Assembly (NCBI RefSeq): GCF_016461715.1
Contig: NZ_JAEMUI010000011.1
Coordinates: 1-64,000, forward strand
From: Marinomonas spartinae
Lineage (GTDB): Bacteria > Pseudomonadota > Gammaproteobacteria > Pseudomonadales > Marinomonadaceae
Direction of reading: 5' to 3'
DNA: 64,000 nt
Below are positions 1-9,029 of this stretch, piece by piece; within the stretch, counting starts at the first letter, position 1; the number at the start of each line of letters is the position of its first letter. The notes beneath the pieces are model-generated. The model did no database searches. It was not told the origin of the DNA and saw nothing but the letters and a program-made list of their open reading frames with translations. A program made the position numbers and the translations under genes.

Positions 1-30
1 AATAGATGCGTCTCATAGGCCTAGAAACGG

Positions 31-1671
31 ATGACCCAGCCCCACTTCCTCTCACTTGGTATAAAGCGAAAAAAAATCTGTCAACTATTGTTCTTGGTGA
101 TTCCAACCATTTTGGGGTTTGTAATTACACTGGCCCTCATTCATTTTTTTTTATTCAACGAAGATAAAAAAAATCTCTACTCTGATTTAGATAAAATGAA
201 CTTAGAAAGCCAAGCGCTATATAATGAGGTAATGTCGGCTTTATCCAGCGCAAAGTTAGATGACAACCAACTTTGCTCATCAGATAACCTTAAAAAAATG
301 AGGACTGCCTTATGGAAAGACAAATATATTAAAGATATTGCTCATATTAAAAATAATCAAATTATTTGTTCTGCCAGTTGGGGCATACTAAAAGACCCAA
401 TATCTCTTCCAAAAGAAGCAAAAAAATTAACAAAAAACTTCAAGCACTGGAAAAACATACCAGATCCATTCACTAAAAAAACAAACATCAACATGATCAG
501 CATTGATCACACTTTAATTTCAATTAAAAAAAATTTAGTGAATAAATATTATTACAAAATAGACCATAACAATAATATCGCTTTTGAACTCAAAACATTT
601 AATTATATTTTTAGACATTATGGCAGTACGTCACCAAACGTATTAATTGAAGCAAAAACCGGTATGACTTTAACATCCATGACCGAAAAAGAATGTTCAG
701 ATAACAACCAATGCATTATTATTCAAAATAATAAAATGGGATTGCTAGGTCTATCCGATAGCAACTTATTAATCGCGATGATAGTAAGTATTATCTCTGG
801 ACTAACCCTAAGTTATATTCTATTTTTATCTAGAACAAGACATAAATCTCTATTACAACATTTAAAACGAGCTATTACTAATGGTGATATTTATCTAGAA
901 TATCAACCTAAACTCTGTCTTAGAACATTCCAGGTAACTGGGGTGGAAGCACTCGCCCGCTGGCACGACAAAACCTTCGGAAAAGTCTCTCCTGATGTTT
1001 TTATCGGTTTGGCCGAAAAACATGACCTCATGGAAAAATTAAGCCATCTTGTGGTTCATCGTGCCCTTCAAGACATGTCACCTATCATGAAGAAATACCC
1101 AGACATAAGCCTAAGCATTAACCTATCTATGAAGGATATCTCGCAAGGTCAAATTTTATGTTTTATTAATGAACAAGCTGAACGGCATCAAATTGCCCAT
1201 GATAGGGTTATTTTCGAAGTCACTGAACGAACAAATGATGGTGTTGATTTGATTGAAGGACCTGTGGCGGAATTCACCAAAACTGGCTATAAAATCTCAT
1301 TAGATGACTTTGGTACAGGCTATGCCAACTTGTCTTGGTTAAGTAAGATACAACCCCATGAAATCAAAGTAGACAAGATATTCACCCAGTCCATCGGCAC
1401 AGAATCCATCAATCAAAACATGCTCAACGCCATTTTTCTTATGCTACAAAAGCTCGATGCAACAGTCGTTTTTGAAGGCATAGAAACGCAAGAACAATTA
1501 GACTATCTCACGTCTTTGTCAAGCGAAGCGATGGGACAAGGCTGGCTTTTTGCCCGGCCAATGAAAACAAACCAACTAGAAAACTATCTACAAACAAAAA
1601 AGGCAAAAAACAAATGTCATTCAGAAAGAATAGCAAAAGGCTCCTTAAGTACGACACGACTAAGTAATTAA
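31..1671 (+). CDS. CSS-motif/EAL c-di-GMP phosphodiesterase
   Basis: Membrane-bound EAL protein of 546 residues, predicted to hydrolyse c-di-GMP to pGpG. One N-terminal membrane segment (about 17-42) and a second (about 246-268) enclose a periplasmic region with cysteines in CSSD (about 82) and IICSA (about 112), as in CSS-motif sensors whose disulfide state controls phosphodiesterase activity. The cytoplasmic EAL domain runs from about 285 to 525. It keeps EAL at 306-308, DDFGTGY from 425, KVDK and EGIE, so it is probably active. No GGDEF domain is present. The gene stands alone; the low-GC N-terminal half is typical of fast-evolving sensor regions. Redox control is inferred from family knowledge. 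Confidence 0.9.
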   Translation: MTQPHFLSLGIKRKKICQLLFLVIPTILGFVITLALIHFFLFNEDKKNLYSDLDKMNLESQALYNEVMSALSSAKLDDNQLCSSDNLKKMRTALWKDKYIKDIAHIKNNQIICSASWGILKDPISLPKEAKKLTKNFKHWKNIPDPFTKKTNINMISIDHTLISIKKNLVNKYYYKIDHNNNIAFELKTFNYIFRHYGSTSPNVLIEAKTGMTLTSMTEKECSDNNQCIIIQNNKMGLLGLSDSNLLIAMIVSIISGLTLSYILFLSRTRHKSLLQHLKRAITNGDIYLEYQPKLCLRTFQVTGVEALARWHDKTFGKVSPDVFIGLAEKHDLMEKLSHLVVHRALQDMSPIMKKYPDISLSINLSMKDISQGQILCFINEQAERHQIAHDRVIFEVTERTNDGVDLIEGPVAEFTKTGYKISLDDFGTGYANLSWLSKIQPHEIKVDKIFTQSIGTESINQNMLNAIFLMLQKLDATVVFEGIETQEQLDYLTSLSSEAMGQGWLFARPMKTNQLENYLQTKKAKNKCHSERIAKGSLSTTRLSN

Positions 1672-1681
1672 AGCATTCGCT

Positions 1682-2071
1682 CTATTTTGAAGACAGAACG
1701 ATGATTTTCACATTAATAACCCCTTTATGAATGTTCGCAATGCGTTTAAAAGCCGCCTTACTCAAATCGATAATACGATCACTGGTGTAAGGACCTCTAT
1801 CATTTATTCTCACAACAACACTCTTACCGTTCGCTAGATTAATTACTTTAACTCTAGAACCAAATGCTAAACGTTTATGGGCAGCGGTTAAGGCATGTTG
1901 ATTAAAGCGCTCTCCGTTGGCGGTTTTTCGACCTTGATATTTATCCGCATAGTAGCTGGCTTTACCATACTCTACAAAGCCTCGCGACTCAGAATGTGTC
2001 ATTGGGGCACTAGCACAAGCAGATAGCAACAAAGGCAACACAATCCAACTAACGACAGTAATTTTTAACAT
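1682..2071 (-). CDS. RlpA-like DPBB lipoprotein
   Basis: Small outer-membrane lipoprotein of 129 residues with a signal peptide and lipobox LSAC (Cys19). A single double-psi beta-barrel domain (about 32-125) carries the family motifs [28 protein letters not shown], and VRINDRGPY with a following RIIDLS. RlpA proteins cleave or bind denuded septal peptidoglycan glycans. This one lacks the C-terminal SPOR domain of classical RlpA, so septal targeting is uncertain. I chose the ATG at 2071 because the lipobox then sits at the usual place; a TTG at 2113 would add 14 residues before the signal peptide. Confidence 0.85.
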   Translation of the reverse strand: MLKITVVSWIVLPLLLSACASAPMTHSESRGFVEYGKASYYADKYQGRKTANGERFNQHALTAAHKRLAFGSRVKVINLANGKSVVVRINDRGPYTSDRIIDLSKAAFKRIANIHKGVINVKIIVLSSK

Positions 2072-2229
2072 AGAGGTTCCATTTAATGAAGACTTAATAT
2101 GAGCAATTATCAAATGCGAATATTTTAAGACAGTTTACTTTTTAATATCATTTTCCGCCAATATTTCAGGTATGCTCCGGTGTGAATTCTCTGCAAACCA
2201 TCTTATTCATTGATCGAAAAATCAGCCCC

Positions 2230-3318
2230 ATGACGACCAACAAACCACACTGCGAGCCAGAAAACAGACCCAAATATCAGTCTTTTATTCTGTTATTTGT
2301 CCTTTCTAGCCTCATCGGTGGCTTTTTAGAATGGTTCCACTTACCTGCCGCGTTGTTACTTGGCCCAATGATCGCCGCAATCATCATCACTATAAGAGGG
2401 GCAAGGTTAAGACTCTATAAGCCTTTCTTCCTATTGGCGCAAGGTTCACTGGGTGTCATGATTGCCTCTCATCTACCTTTAAACCTCTATACTGAAGTTG
2501 CCAAAGACTGGCCTGTTTTTTTACTTGGCACCTTATCCACTGTCGTAGCATCAAGTTTCCTCGGCTGGCTACTAAGTCGCACCGGATTACTGCCAGGCAC
2601 CACGGCTATCTGGGGCTCTTCTCCCGGTGCCGCCGGAGCGATGACGCTCATGTGTGAGGCCTATGGTGCCGATATTCGATTGGTTGCCATGATGCAATAT
2701 TTACGAGTGGCCTGTTGTGTGGTGGCAGCATCCGTCGTCGCGCATATCTATAATGTCAGCTCAACGTCCAATCATGTTGTCAGCAATTGGCTCTTAGTCA
2801 GCTCATGGCAAGGTTTTGGGCTCACCTTGTTACTCATCGGCATTGCCTCTTATATCGGAGTGAAGCTGCGCTTGCCTGGTGGCCCTTTGCTTATTTCGAT
2901 TGCTTTAGGTGTATTACTGAAGGCCACAGGACTACTAACCATCGTATTACCCACTTGGTATCTCACTATCAGCTATGCCATATTGGGCTGGGGGATTGGC
3001 TTTCGATTTTCGCCAGAAGTCGTGCGCCACGCCGTTAAAGTCTTTCCCTATGTATTAGGCTCTATATTAGCGTTATTATTTCTCAATGGCTGCTTTGCTA
3101 TTTTATTGGTGTATTTTGCCGATATTGATCCACTCACAGCTTTTCTGGCTACTAGCCCAGGTGGAGCCGATTCCGTCGCCATTATCGCCGCTGCCACCAA
3201 TGCCGATGTCGCCTTCGTCATGACAATGCAAATTTTACGCTTTCTCTTAGTATTGATTATTGGACCTTTGCTTGCTCGCTGGTTGTCCGCCAAGCGCCCA
3301 AATGAAACCGCGTTATAA
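2230..3318 (+). CDS. AbrB-family membrane protein
   Basis: Polytopic inner-membrane protein of 362 residues resembling the AbrB/COG3180 family (once annotated as ammonia monooxygenase related). About ten hydrophobic segments are arranged as two internally similar halves, each with a Pro/Gly-rich motif (LPAALLLGPMIAA near the start, LPGGPLLISIALG in the middle) and SPGAAGAM / SPGGADSVA motifs after a membrane segment. Transport activity is suspected but no substrate is known. The frame is open upstream to a GTG at 2182, adding 16 polar residues; neither start has a strong ribosome site. A bidirectional terminator follows. Confidence 0.8.
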   Translation: MTTNKPHCEPENRPKYQSFILLFVLSSLIGGFLEWFHLPAALLLGPMIAAIIITIRGARLRLYKPFFLLAQGSLGVMIASHLPLNLYTEVAKDWPVFLLGTLSTVVASSFLGWLLSRTGLLPGTTAIWGSSPGAAGAMTLMCEAYGADIRLVAMMQYLRVACCVVAASVVAHIYNVSSTSNHVVSNWLLVSSWQGFGLTLLLIGIASYIGVKLRLPGGPLLISIALGVLLKATGLLTIVLPTWYLTISYAILGWGIGFRFSPEVVRHAVKVFPYVLGSILALLFLNGCFAILLVYFADIDPLTAFLATSPGGADSVAIIAAATNADVAFVMTMQILRFLLVLIIGPLLARWLSAKRPNETAL

Positions 3319-3333
3319 ACGTATTCAGAGCAT

Positions 3334-3365
3334 AAAAAAACCACGTTTTTAAGCGTGGTTTTTTT
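3334..3365. terminator. bidirectional rho-independent terminator
   Basis: A perfect hairpin with 12-bp arms (A-rich, CCACG core; 3334-3345 with 3354-3365) and an 8-nt loop lies between the convergent AbrB-family gene and cdd. It gives a T-run on both strands. Confidence 0.85.
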
Positions 3366-3406
3366 ATTTAACAGAGACAAACTAAAGACCGAATCAGTCA
3401 CCTTTA

Positions 3407-3805
3407 TTATTTGGCAAGATTCTCAGGGCCAAATGACAAAGGCAGCAATTCATCCATGGTTAGGGTTTTCTGTATCTGCGTTGGGCTGCAAATATGAATT
3501 CTCGTTTGCTCAGTAGCAAACTCACGAATTTTCTGACGACAACCACCACAAGGGGTTACCAACAAGTCTCCTTTTCCCATAACATAAATGTCTTGAATTT
3601 GAGCATCACCACCCAGCACCATGGCCGCAATGGCTCCTGCCTCGGCACAGGTTCCCTCTGGGTAGGCCGCATTTTCGACATTACAGCCGGAGTAATACTT
3701 GCCGCCAACCGTCAAAATTGCAGCACCAACATGAAAGTGAGAATAAGGCACATAAGCCTTATCCATCGCTTCTTTTGCTAGCTTAAAAAGCTCTGAGTTT
3801 TCCAT
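3407..3805 (-). CDS. cdd: cytidine deaminase (tetrameric type)
   Basis: Converts cytidine and deoxycytidine to uridine and deoxyuridine for pyrimidine salvage in the cytosol. The 132 residues match the small homotetrameric class. Zn ligands and catalytic Glu are visible: CAE (Cys53, Glu55) and TPCGGCRQ (Cys86, Cys89); substrate-binding residues lie in NVENAAYPEGT. AGGATAA lies 6-7 bases before the ATG. It is the last gene of the nucleoside ABC operon, 16 bp after the second permease, so imported cytidine would be deaminated at once. Confidence 0.96.
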   Translation of the reverse strand: MENSELFKLAKEAMDKAYVPYSHFHVGAAILTVGGKYYSGCNVENAAYPEGTCAEAGAIAAMVLGGDAQIQDIYVMGKGDLLVTPCGGCRQKIREFATEQTRIHICSPTQIQKTLTMDELLPLSFGPENLAK

Positions 3806-3821
3806 TGTTTTTATCCTGCTG

Positions 3822-4790
3822 TTAGGCTCGTTCTTTCACATAAGGACGGCCAACCGCTTTTGGCCCAACGGCTTTACCGATAAAACCCGCCAATAGCAAT
3901 ATGGTTAACACATAAGGTAACGATTCAATTGCCTGTACTGGCACTTCACCAACCCCTGGAATAATCACACCTTGCAAACGTACAGCAACAGCATTCAAAA
4001 AGCCAAATAGCAGACAAGCAAACATCACAGGCACAGGTCGCCATTTACCAAATATCAACGCAGCCAGAGCCATATATCCCTGACCCGCACTCATATTTTT
4101 CAAGAAACCTGCGTTGTGCGCCGTCGACAAATACGCGCCAGCAACGCCACACAAAATACCACACATCATTACCGCTCGATAACGTAACCAAGTCACCGAA
4201 ATCCCTGCCGTATCAACAGCGTGGGGATTTTCTCCCACCGCACGAAGACGTAGTCCAAATCGAGTTTTATAGACAATCCAGTACGTCACTGGCACCATAA
4301 CGAAAGCCAGATACACTAAAATATTATGACCGCTGATCAGGTTCGAATATATCTGCCCGATAACGGGCACATTCTGCATCGCATGAGCGAACGGCAAGGT
4401 AATGTCCAAGAAGCGCTGATCACCAGATAACGCCGGTGTTTGCCCTCCCATATTGAACCAATGCAAACCAAGGGTTACTGTCAATCCTGCAACAATGGTA
4501 TTAATCGCCACCCCCGAGACAATATGATCACCACGATGAGTAATACAGGCAAAGCCGTGTATCAAGGCCAAAGCAACGGAGGCGATGATGCCAAAGATCA
4601 AACCAATCCAAGCAGAACCAAACACCGCAGAAGCCGCTGCCGCTGCGAATGCACTACCTAGGATTTTCCCTTCCAAGCTGATATCAACAATACCTGCTCG
4701 CTCGGAAAAAAGCCCAGCCAAGGCCGCCAAAATCAATGGCGCAGAGACACGCACGGTCGCGTCCAACATTTGAATAAGCGTATCGTACAT
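3822..4790 (-). CDS. nucleoside ABC transporter permease (YufQ/NupQ-like)
   Basis: Inner-membrane permease of 322 residues with about 8-9 hydrophobic segments and the BPD_transp_2 (branched-chain amino acid/ribose/BMP type) motif region around VSWLRYRAVMMCGILCGVAGAYLS. It starts one base after the stop of the upstream permease, so the two are probably translationally coupled. With the partner permease, a double ATPase and a BMP-type binding protein it forms a CUT2-like importer. The adjacent cytidine deaminase supports nucleosides as substrate (inference). Confidence 0.9.
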   Translation of the reverse strand: MYDTLIQMLDATVRVSAPLILAALAGLFSERAGIVDISLEGKILGSAFAAAAASAVFGSAWIGLIFGIIASVALALIHGFACITHRGDHIVSGVAINTIVAGLTVTLGLHWFNMGGQTPALSGDQRFLDITLPFAHAMQNVPVIGQIYSNLISGHNILVYLAFVMVPVTYWIVYKTRFGLRLRAVGENPHAVDTAGISVTWLRYRAVMMCGILCGVAGAYLSTAHNAGFLKNMSAGQGYMALAALIFGKWRPVPVMFACLLFGFLNAVAVRLQGVIIPGVGEVPVQAIESLPYVLTILLLAGFIGKAVGPKAVGRPYVKERA

Positions 4791-4791
4791 T

Positions 4792-5901
4792 TTATTTCTC
4801 CTGTGCTGCCGCGGCTCTGCGAATAAAGAAGCCTTCTATACGATCTTTAAACATGTGCTCTAAAGCGCCAGAAAACAAAATAACCAAACCTTGAACCACC
4901 ACAACAATGTCCGGTGTAATTTGCGGCATATCAAATGACACTTCCGCACCACCCTGATATAAAGCACCGAACAAAATCGCCGCAAGGAAAATACCAACAG
5001 GGTGATTGCGCCCCATCAACGCCACCGCAATCCCAGTAAAGCCATAACCCGCTGCAAAATTCAGCAACAGGCTGTGGTTGACCCCCATGATTTCATTTAG
5101 CCCCACAAACCCCGCTAGTGCGCCCGATACCAACATCACCCAAATGGTCACTTTTGCGGTATCAATGCCAGCGTATTTTGCAGCAGTAGGATTGGTTCCT
5201 AAGGTTCGTAGCTGATATCCCCAACGAGTATGCCAAATTAATAGCCACACCCCAAAACAGCACAACAAGGCCCAAAAGAAAGAGAGGTTTACCGGAGAAT
5301 CGCCGATATCAATCCCCAAGGGTGTCAGCAAAGTATGCAAATAAGGCATCCAAGCATTTTGCTCAAACGTACGGCTGTTTAAAGACATGTTTTGCGTCCC
5401 TTTTAACCAGTTCACCATCAGATAAACCATTAAAGACGATGCAATAAAGTTGAACATGATCGTGGTAATTACAATGTGGCTACCACGACGCGCTTGAAGA
5501 TAAGCTGGCACGTAGGCCCAAGCGGCCCCAAATACCGCCGCCCCAATAATCGCCAAGGGGGCAATCACAATAAATGGCATTGAATGATCCAATGCGAGAC
5601 ACACTAAGCCAACGCCTAAGCCACCAATATAGGCTTGCCCTTCACCACCAATATTAAACAAACCCGCCTTAAAGGCCACGCACACAGCCAGCCCGGTGAA
5701 AATAAAGTTGGTCGCATAATATAGTGTGTAACCAACCCCTTCACTGTAACCAAAGGCGCCGTAGATCATATAGCCAGCAGCCTCAATGGGGTTTTGACCA
5801 ATGGCATAAATCACCAAACCAGAAATAACAAATGCCAAAGTGATGTTTAACAGTGGGATCAATGCGATATTAACCCAAACTGGGACTTTTGCCTGATTCA
5901 T
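4792..5901 (-). CDS. nucleoside ABC transporter permease (YufP/NupP-like)
   Basis: The longer of the paired permeases, 369 residues, with a hydrophobic N-terminal segment, a periplasmic loop (about 155-190) and a conserved EAA-like region near RTLGTNPTAAKYAGI, typical of BMP-family nucleoside transporters. Its ATG overlaps the TGA of the ATPase gene by 4 bases (ATGA), indicating coupled translation in the order ATPase, permease, permease, cdd. Confidence 0.9.
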   Translation of the reverse strand: MNQAKVPVWVNIALIPLLNITLAFVISGLVIYAIGQNPIEAAGYMIYGAFGYSEGVGYTLYYATNFIFTGLAVCVAFKAGLFNIGGEGQAYIGGLGVGLVCLALDHSMPFIVIAPLAIIGAAVFGAAWAYVPAYLQARRGSHIVITTIMFNFIASSLMVYLMVNWLKGTQNMSLNSRTFEQNAWMPYLHTLLTPLGIDIGDSPVNLSFFWALLCCFGVWLLIWHTRWGYQLRTLGTNPTAAKYAGIDTAKVTIWVMLVSGALAGFVGLNEIMGVNHSLLLNFAAGYGFTGIAVALMGRNHPVGIFLAAILFGALYQGGAEVSFDMPQITPDIVVVVQGLVILFSGALEHMFKDRIEGFFIRRAAAAQEK

Positions 5902-7454
5902 GCTGGCTCTCCTTGAGGGTCATCACTGTAAGAATTCGCCATCATCAAACCAAGAACGCGCTCGTTAGCGTCTTTTGCCTCCAGCTCGCCAACCACCGCA
6001 CCATCAAACATCACGAGGATGCGATCACTCAATGCCATAATTTCATCCAACTCTACCGAGACCAACAAAATTGCTTTGCCAGCGTCTCGTAAACTAACAA
6101 TTTGCTCATGAATATTTTCGATTGCACCGATGTCAACGCCACGTGTTGGCTGACCAATCAGTAACACATCAGGGTTTTGTTCTACTTCGCGGGCAATCAC
6201 AATCTTTTGCTGATTACCGCCAGAAAAATTGGCCGTTTTCAGGTATGGATTAGGTGGTCGAACATCCCATGCGGCCATGCGCTCACTGCATTCATCTAAC
6301 ATGACTTTACGATTCATAAGAAACTTGCCGTTATAAACTGGCGAGTTATGGTAGCCTAATATCGCTGACTCATAGGCCTCAAACCCTGTTACCAAGCCCA
6401 TTTTATGACGGTCTTCTGGTACATGGGCCATTCCCATATCACGCATTTGTGCCGCATTTTTTGGCGCACTGGCAGAAATCACTTCACCGGCGAAATGGAT
6501 TTCACCTTCGCTCATGACCGTAATACCAGACAGCACATTCAACAGCTCACTCTGGCCGTTTCCGGAGACCCCGGCAACCCCCAAAATTTCACCCGCACGC
6601 AACTCTAGACTAACATCTTTCAAGCGCTTTACACCTTGGCTGTCAAGCTGAGAAAGATGCTTCGCCGATAGAACAACCTTGCCAGGCTTTGCTTCTTCTT
6701 TATTAACCGTCAAGCGAACTTTTTTACCGACCATTAATTCAGCCAGTTCTTCTTTGTTGGTTTTCGATGTCTCTCGGTGAGCTACCATTTCGCCTTGACG
6801 CATCACCGAAACATTATCCGTCGAAGCTAAAATCTCGCGTAATTTATGGGTAATCAATAAAACTGTCACTCCCTTTTCTTTTAGCGAGTGAAGAATACGG
6901 AATAAATGATCAGCCTCCTGCGGTGTTAGTACTCCCGTAGGCTCGTCGAGAATCAAAATTCGCGCGCCGCGATATAAGGCTTTTAAAATTTCCACGCGCT
7001 GCTGTAGACCAACGGGAAGCTCTTCCACTACCGCATCAACATCAATTTCTAAGCTGTACTGAGAGGCCAACCGCTTTAACTCAGCACGCGCTTTGCTGAC
7101 ACCTTTTCGTAATAAGGCGCCACCTTCGGCCCCTAACATCACGTTTTCCAGCACGGTAAAGTTTTCCACCAACATAAAATGCTGGTGAACCATGCCGATA
7201 CCAGCGTTTATAGCATCTTGCGAAGTACGAATGTCGACGATCTCGCCATCCACTTCAATATGGCCTGTATCCGCCGCATAAAAGCCATAAATGATACTCA
7301 TCAAAGTGGATTTTCCTGCCCCATTTTCACCGATGATACCGTGAATACTTCCCTTAGGTACTTGCAAGCAAATGTCTTTATTGGCCTGAACCGTACCAAA
7401 ACGCTTGCTTATGTCACGCAATTCTATTGCGTATGGAATAGTTGTATTTATCAT
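5898..7454 (-). CDS. nucleoside ABC transporter ATPase (double NBD)
   Basis: 518-residue protein with two fused nucleotide-binding domains, as in YufO/RbsA-type ATPases. The N-terminal half has Walker A GENGAGKST (42-50), signature LPVGLQQRVEI and Walker B ILILDEPTGVL. The C-terminal half has the degenerate Walker A GVSGNGQSE, signature FSGGNQQKIV and GQPTRGVDIG, which is normal for this class. It energises import by the two downstream permeases. A 356-bp gap with a terminator and alternative stems separates it from the binding-protein gene, suggesting lower or regulated expression relative to that protein. Confidence 0.94.
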   Translation of the reverse strand: MINTTIPYAIELRDISKRFGTVQANKDICLQVPKGSIHGIIGENGAGKSTLMSIIYGFYAADTGHIEVDGEIVDIRTSQDAINAGIGMVHQHFMLVENFTVLENVMLGAEGGALLRKGVSKARAELKRLASQYSLEIDVDAVVEELPVGLQQRVEILKALYRGARILILDEPTGVLTPQEADHLFRILHSLKEKGVTVLLITHKLREILASTDNVSVMRQGEMVAHRETSKTNKEELAELMVGKKVRLTVNKEEAKPGKVVLSAKHLSQLDSQGVKRLKDVSLELRAGEILGVAGVSGNGQSELLNVLSGITVMSEGEIHFAGEVISASAPKNAAQMRDMGMAHVPEDRHKMGLVTGFEAYESAILGYHNSPVYNGKFLMNRKVMLDECSERMAAWDVRPPNPYLKTANFSGGNQQKIVIAREVEQNPDVLLIGQPTRGVDIGAIENIHEQIVSLRDAGKAILLVSVELDEIMALSDRILVMFDGAVVGELEAKDANERVLGLMMANSYSDDPQGEPA

Positions 7455-7761
7455 AACTAAATAATGATTCGTCTATGTTGTATTGGGGCAGCAAATGCAT
7501 TTCATTTTCCGTCAAAACGGGCAAAATCAAATACATCAACCCACCTAACCCAGCGGATTAGGAAGCATGTTTTATTCACACGCGGATCCTGCATAAGCGT
7601 AGGTTATAAGGGCAATGCAGGAACCATGATCAAGACAAGAAAACGTGTTCCTGCCCTCCCTCTCATACCGAATACGAGGAATCGAACGGAGTGGCCGTTC
7701 GTGCAACAGATCGTAGGTAAATCTATTGATCAAAAGAGCAAAAACAAAAAACGTCAAAGAC
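7455..7761 (-). other. intercistronic region with mutually exclusive stems
   Basis: No convincing gene. The central element at 7615-7624 (ATGCAGGAAC on plus) can pair either with CCTGCAT at 7588-7594 or with GTTCCTGC at 7647-7654, so two hairpins exclude each other. A further compact hairpin, CGAACGG/CCGTTCG, lies at 7683-7701. Such alternation is typical of attenuators or riboswitch-like leaders. It could tune readthrough from the binding-protein gene into the transporter genes. No known riboswitch class is recognised. Confidence 0.4.
7467..7476 (+). promoter_or_regulatory. ATTCGTCTAT element before the ATPase gene
   Basis: The 10-mer ATTCGTCTAT lies 13 bases upstream of the minus-strand ATPase start. 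The same 10-mer occurs, on the other strand, in the operator-like region before the binding-protein gene (8972-8981). A shared regulator or structural role is only inferred. Confidence 0.3.
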
Positions 7762-7794
7762 AAAAAAACAGCGACTCATACCAATAAGTCGCTG
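7762..7794 (-). terminator. terminator after the BMP binding-protein gene
   Basis: Minus-strand hairpin with 8-bp arms CAGCGACT/AGTCGCTG (7769-7776 with 7787-7794) followed by a seven-T tract. It lies 16 bp after the stop of the binding-protein gene and probably causes partial termination, yielding excess binding protein over transporter. Confidence 0.85.
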
Positions 7795-7810
7795 CTTGAT
7801 TGTTTGTCTC

Positions 7811-8806
7811 TTACATATTACAGCTGTTGTCTACAGAGTAATCATGTACTTTAATCTTACCATCGATGATGTCTTTACGAATCGTATCCATTTTCGCTTT
7901 CATCTCTGGGGTAATCAGTTTTTCGTTGTATTTGTCCAGCGCCCAAGTAACACCATTATCTGCCAGACCAAGGGTCACTACGCCAGGTTTCCAGTCTCCA
8001 GCAGCCGCACTTTTGTATACATTGTAAGCCGCTTGGTCAACACGCTTAACCATAGAAGTCAGCATCACACCTGGATGAAGGTAGTTTTGGTCTGAATCCA
8101 CGCCAATTGCGTACTTGCCAGCATCGGCTGCGGCTTGGTAAACACCAATACCCGTTCCACCAGCGGCCGCAAAGATAACATCAGCCCCTTGGGAAAATTG
8201 GCTTTTGGCTAACTCAGAACCTTGAGTTGGGTTACTAAAAGCTGCACCAGTAGAACCAACAAAGTTAACAATCACTTTATCGTTTGGCGCAATGTATTTC
8301 ACACCTTGTCGGTAACCACAGCTAAACTTACGAATCAGCGGAACATCGATTGCCCCAATAAAACCAACCGTATTGGTTTTAGACTTCATCGCAGCCAGTG
8401 CGCCCACCAAGAAAGACCCTTCTTGTTCTTTAAAGACGATCGACTGCACGTTTGGCAGATTGATTACACTATCAATGATACTAAAATGGATATTAGGGAA
8501 ATCTTTCGCCACTTTTTCTGTCGCAGCAGACATACTGTAGCCTACAGCAATGATCGGCGAGTAACCACGCTGTGCCAAACGACGAAGACCTTGTTCAACT
8601 TGCGCTTCATTTTTTGGTTCAAATTCACGAATTTGCTGCCCCGTGTCTTTCTCGTATTTTAGGACACCGTTGTAAACACCTTCATTGAAAGACTTATCGT
8701 ATTTACCAGCTTGATCGTAAACAACCGCCGGCTTATCAGTTGCGGCATGGGCTAACGTTGCAGACATTGCCAATGCGGTTACAGACGCAAGAAAGACACC
8801 TTTCAT
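7811..8806 (-). CDS. BMP-family nucleoside-binding protein
   Basis: Periplasmic substrate-binding protein of the BMP/PnrA (Med) family, 331 residues. It has a signal peptide (cleavage after AHA, about residue 21) but no lipobox cysteine, so it is probably soluble rather than lipid-anchored. Family hallmarks include KPAVVYDQAGKYDKSFNEG near the start, IGAIDVPLIRKFSCGY and FAAAGGTGIGVYQAA, plus IGVDSDQNYL. Family members bind purine or pyrimidine nucleosides; the operon's cdd favours nucleosides here. The start has a good ribosome site (AGAGGAA). Confidence 0.93.
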   Translation of the reverse strand: MKGVFLASVTALAMSATLAHAATDKPAVVYDQAGKYDKSFNEGVYNGVLKYEKDTGQQIREFEPKNEAQVEQGLRRLAQRGYSPIIAVGYSMSAATEKVAKDFPNIHFSIIDSVINLPNVQSIVFKEQEGSFLVGALAAMKSKTNTVGFIGAIDVPLIRKFSCGYRQGVKYIAPNDKVIVNFVGSTGAAFSNPTQGSELAKSQFSQGADVIFAAAGGTGIGVYQAAADAGKYAIGVDSDQNYLHPGVMLTSMVKRVDQAAYNVYKSAAAGDWKPGVVTLGLADNGVTWALDKYNEKLITPEMKAKMDTIRKDIIDGKIKVHDYSVDNSCNM

Positions 8807-8965
8807 TCCAATTCCTCTTATGGTTTTTTAATTGTGGCATCGACATTTAAGTTGTCTAGCCGGTCAAAAATAAACTTATTCACCTCATATCGCAATCAAA
8901 AAACATCAAAACAGGTTGTTTTTTGAGCGACAATTCTTAGCAATACATTTTTTATTCTCTACTTA

Positions 8966-8999
8966 AGAACTATAGACGAATAAAATCGACTATAGTCGA
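8966..8999. promoter_or_regulatory. tandem palindromic operator candidates before the BMP gene
   Basis: A perfect 14-bp palindrome TCGACTATAGTCGA (8986-8999) lies next to a weaker copy GAACTATAGACGA centred exactly 20 bp away. Both centre on CTATAG. They sit 160-190 bp upstream of the binding-protein ATG. Two-turn spacing suggests cooperative dimer binding. No regulator is identified. Confidence 0.4.
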
Positions 9000-9029
9000 G
9001 CAATAAGCATGCCGATCTTATCTATTTAG

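Noticed and set aside
8222-8662. 146-codon plus-strand ORF
   Set aside because: Antisense to the BMP binding-protein gene.
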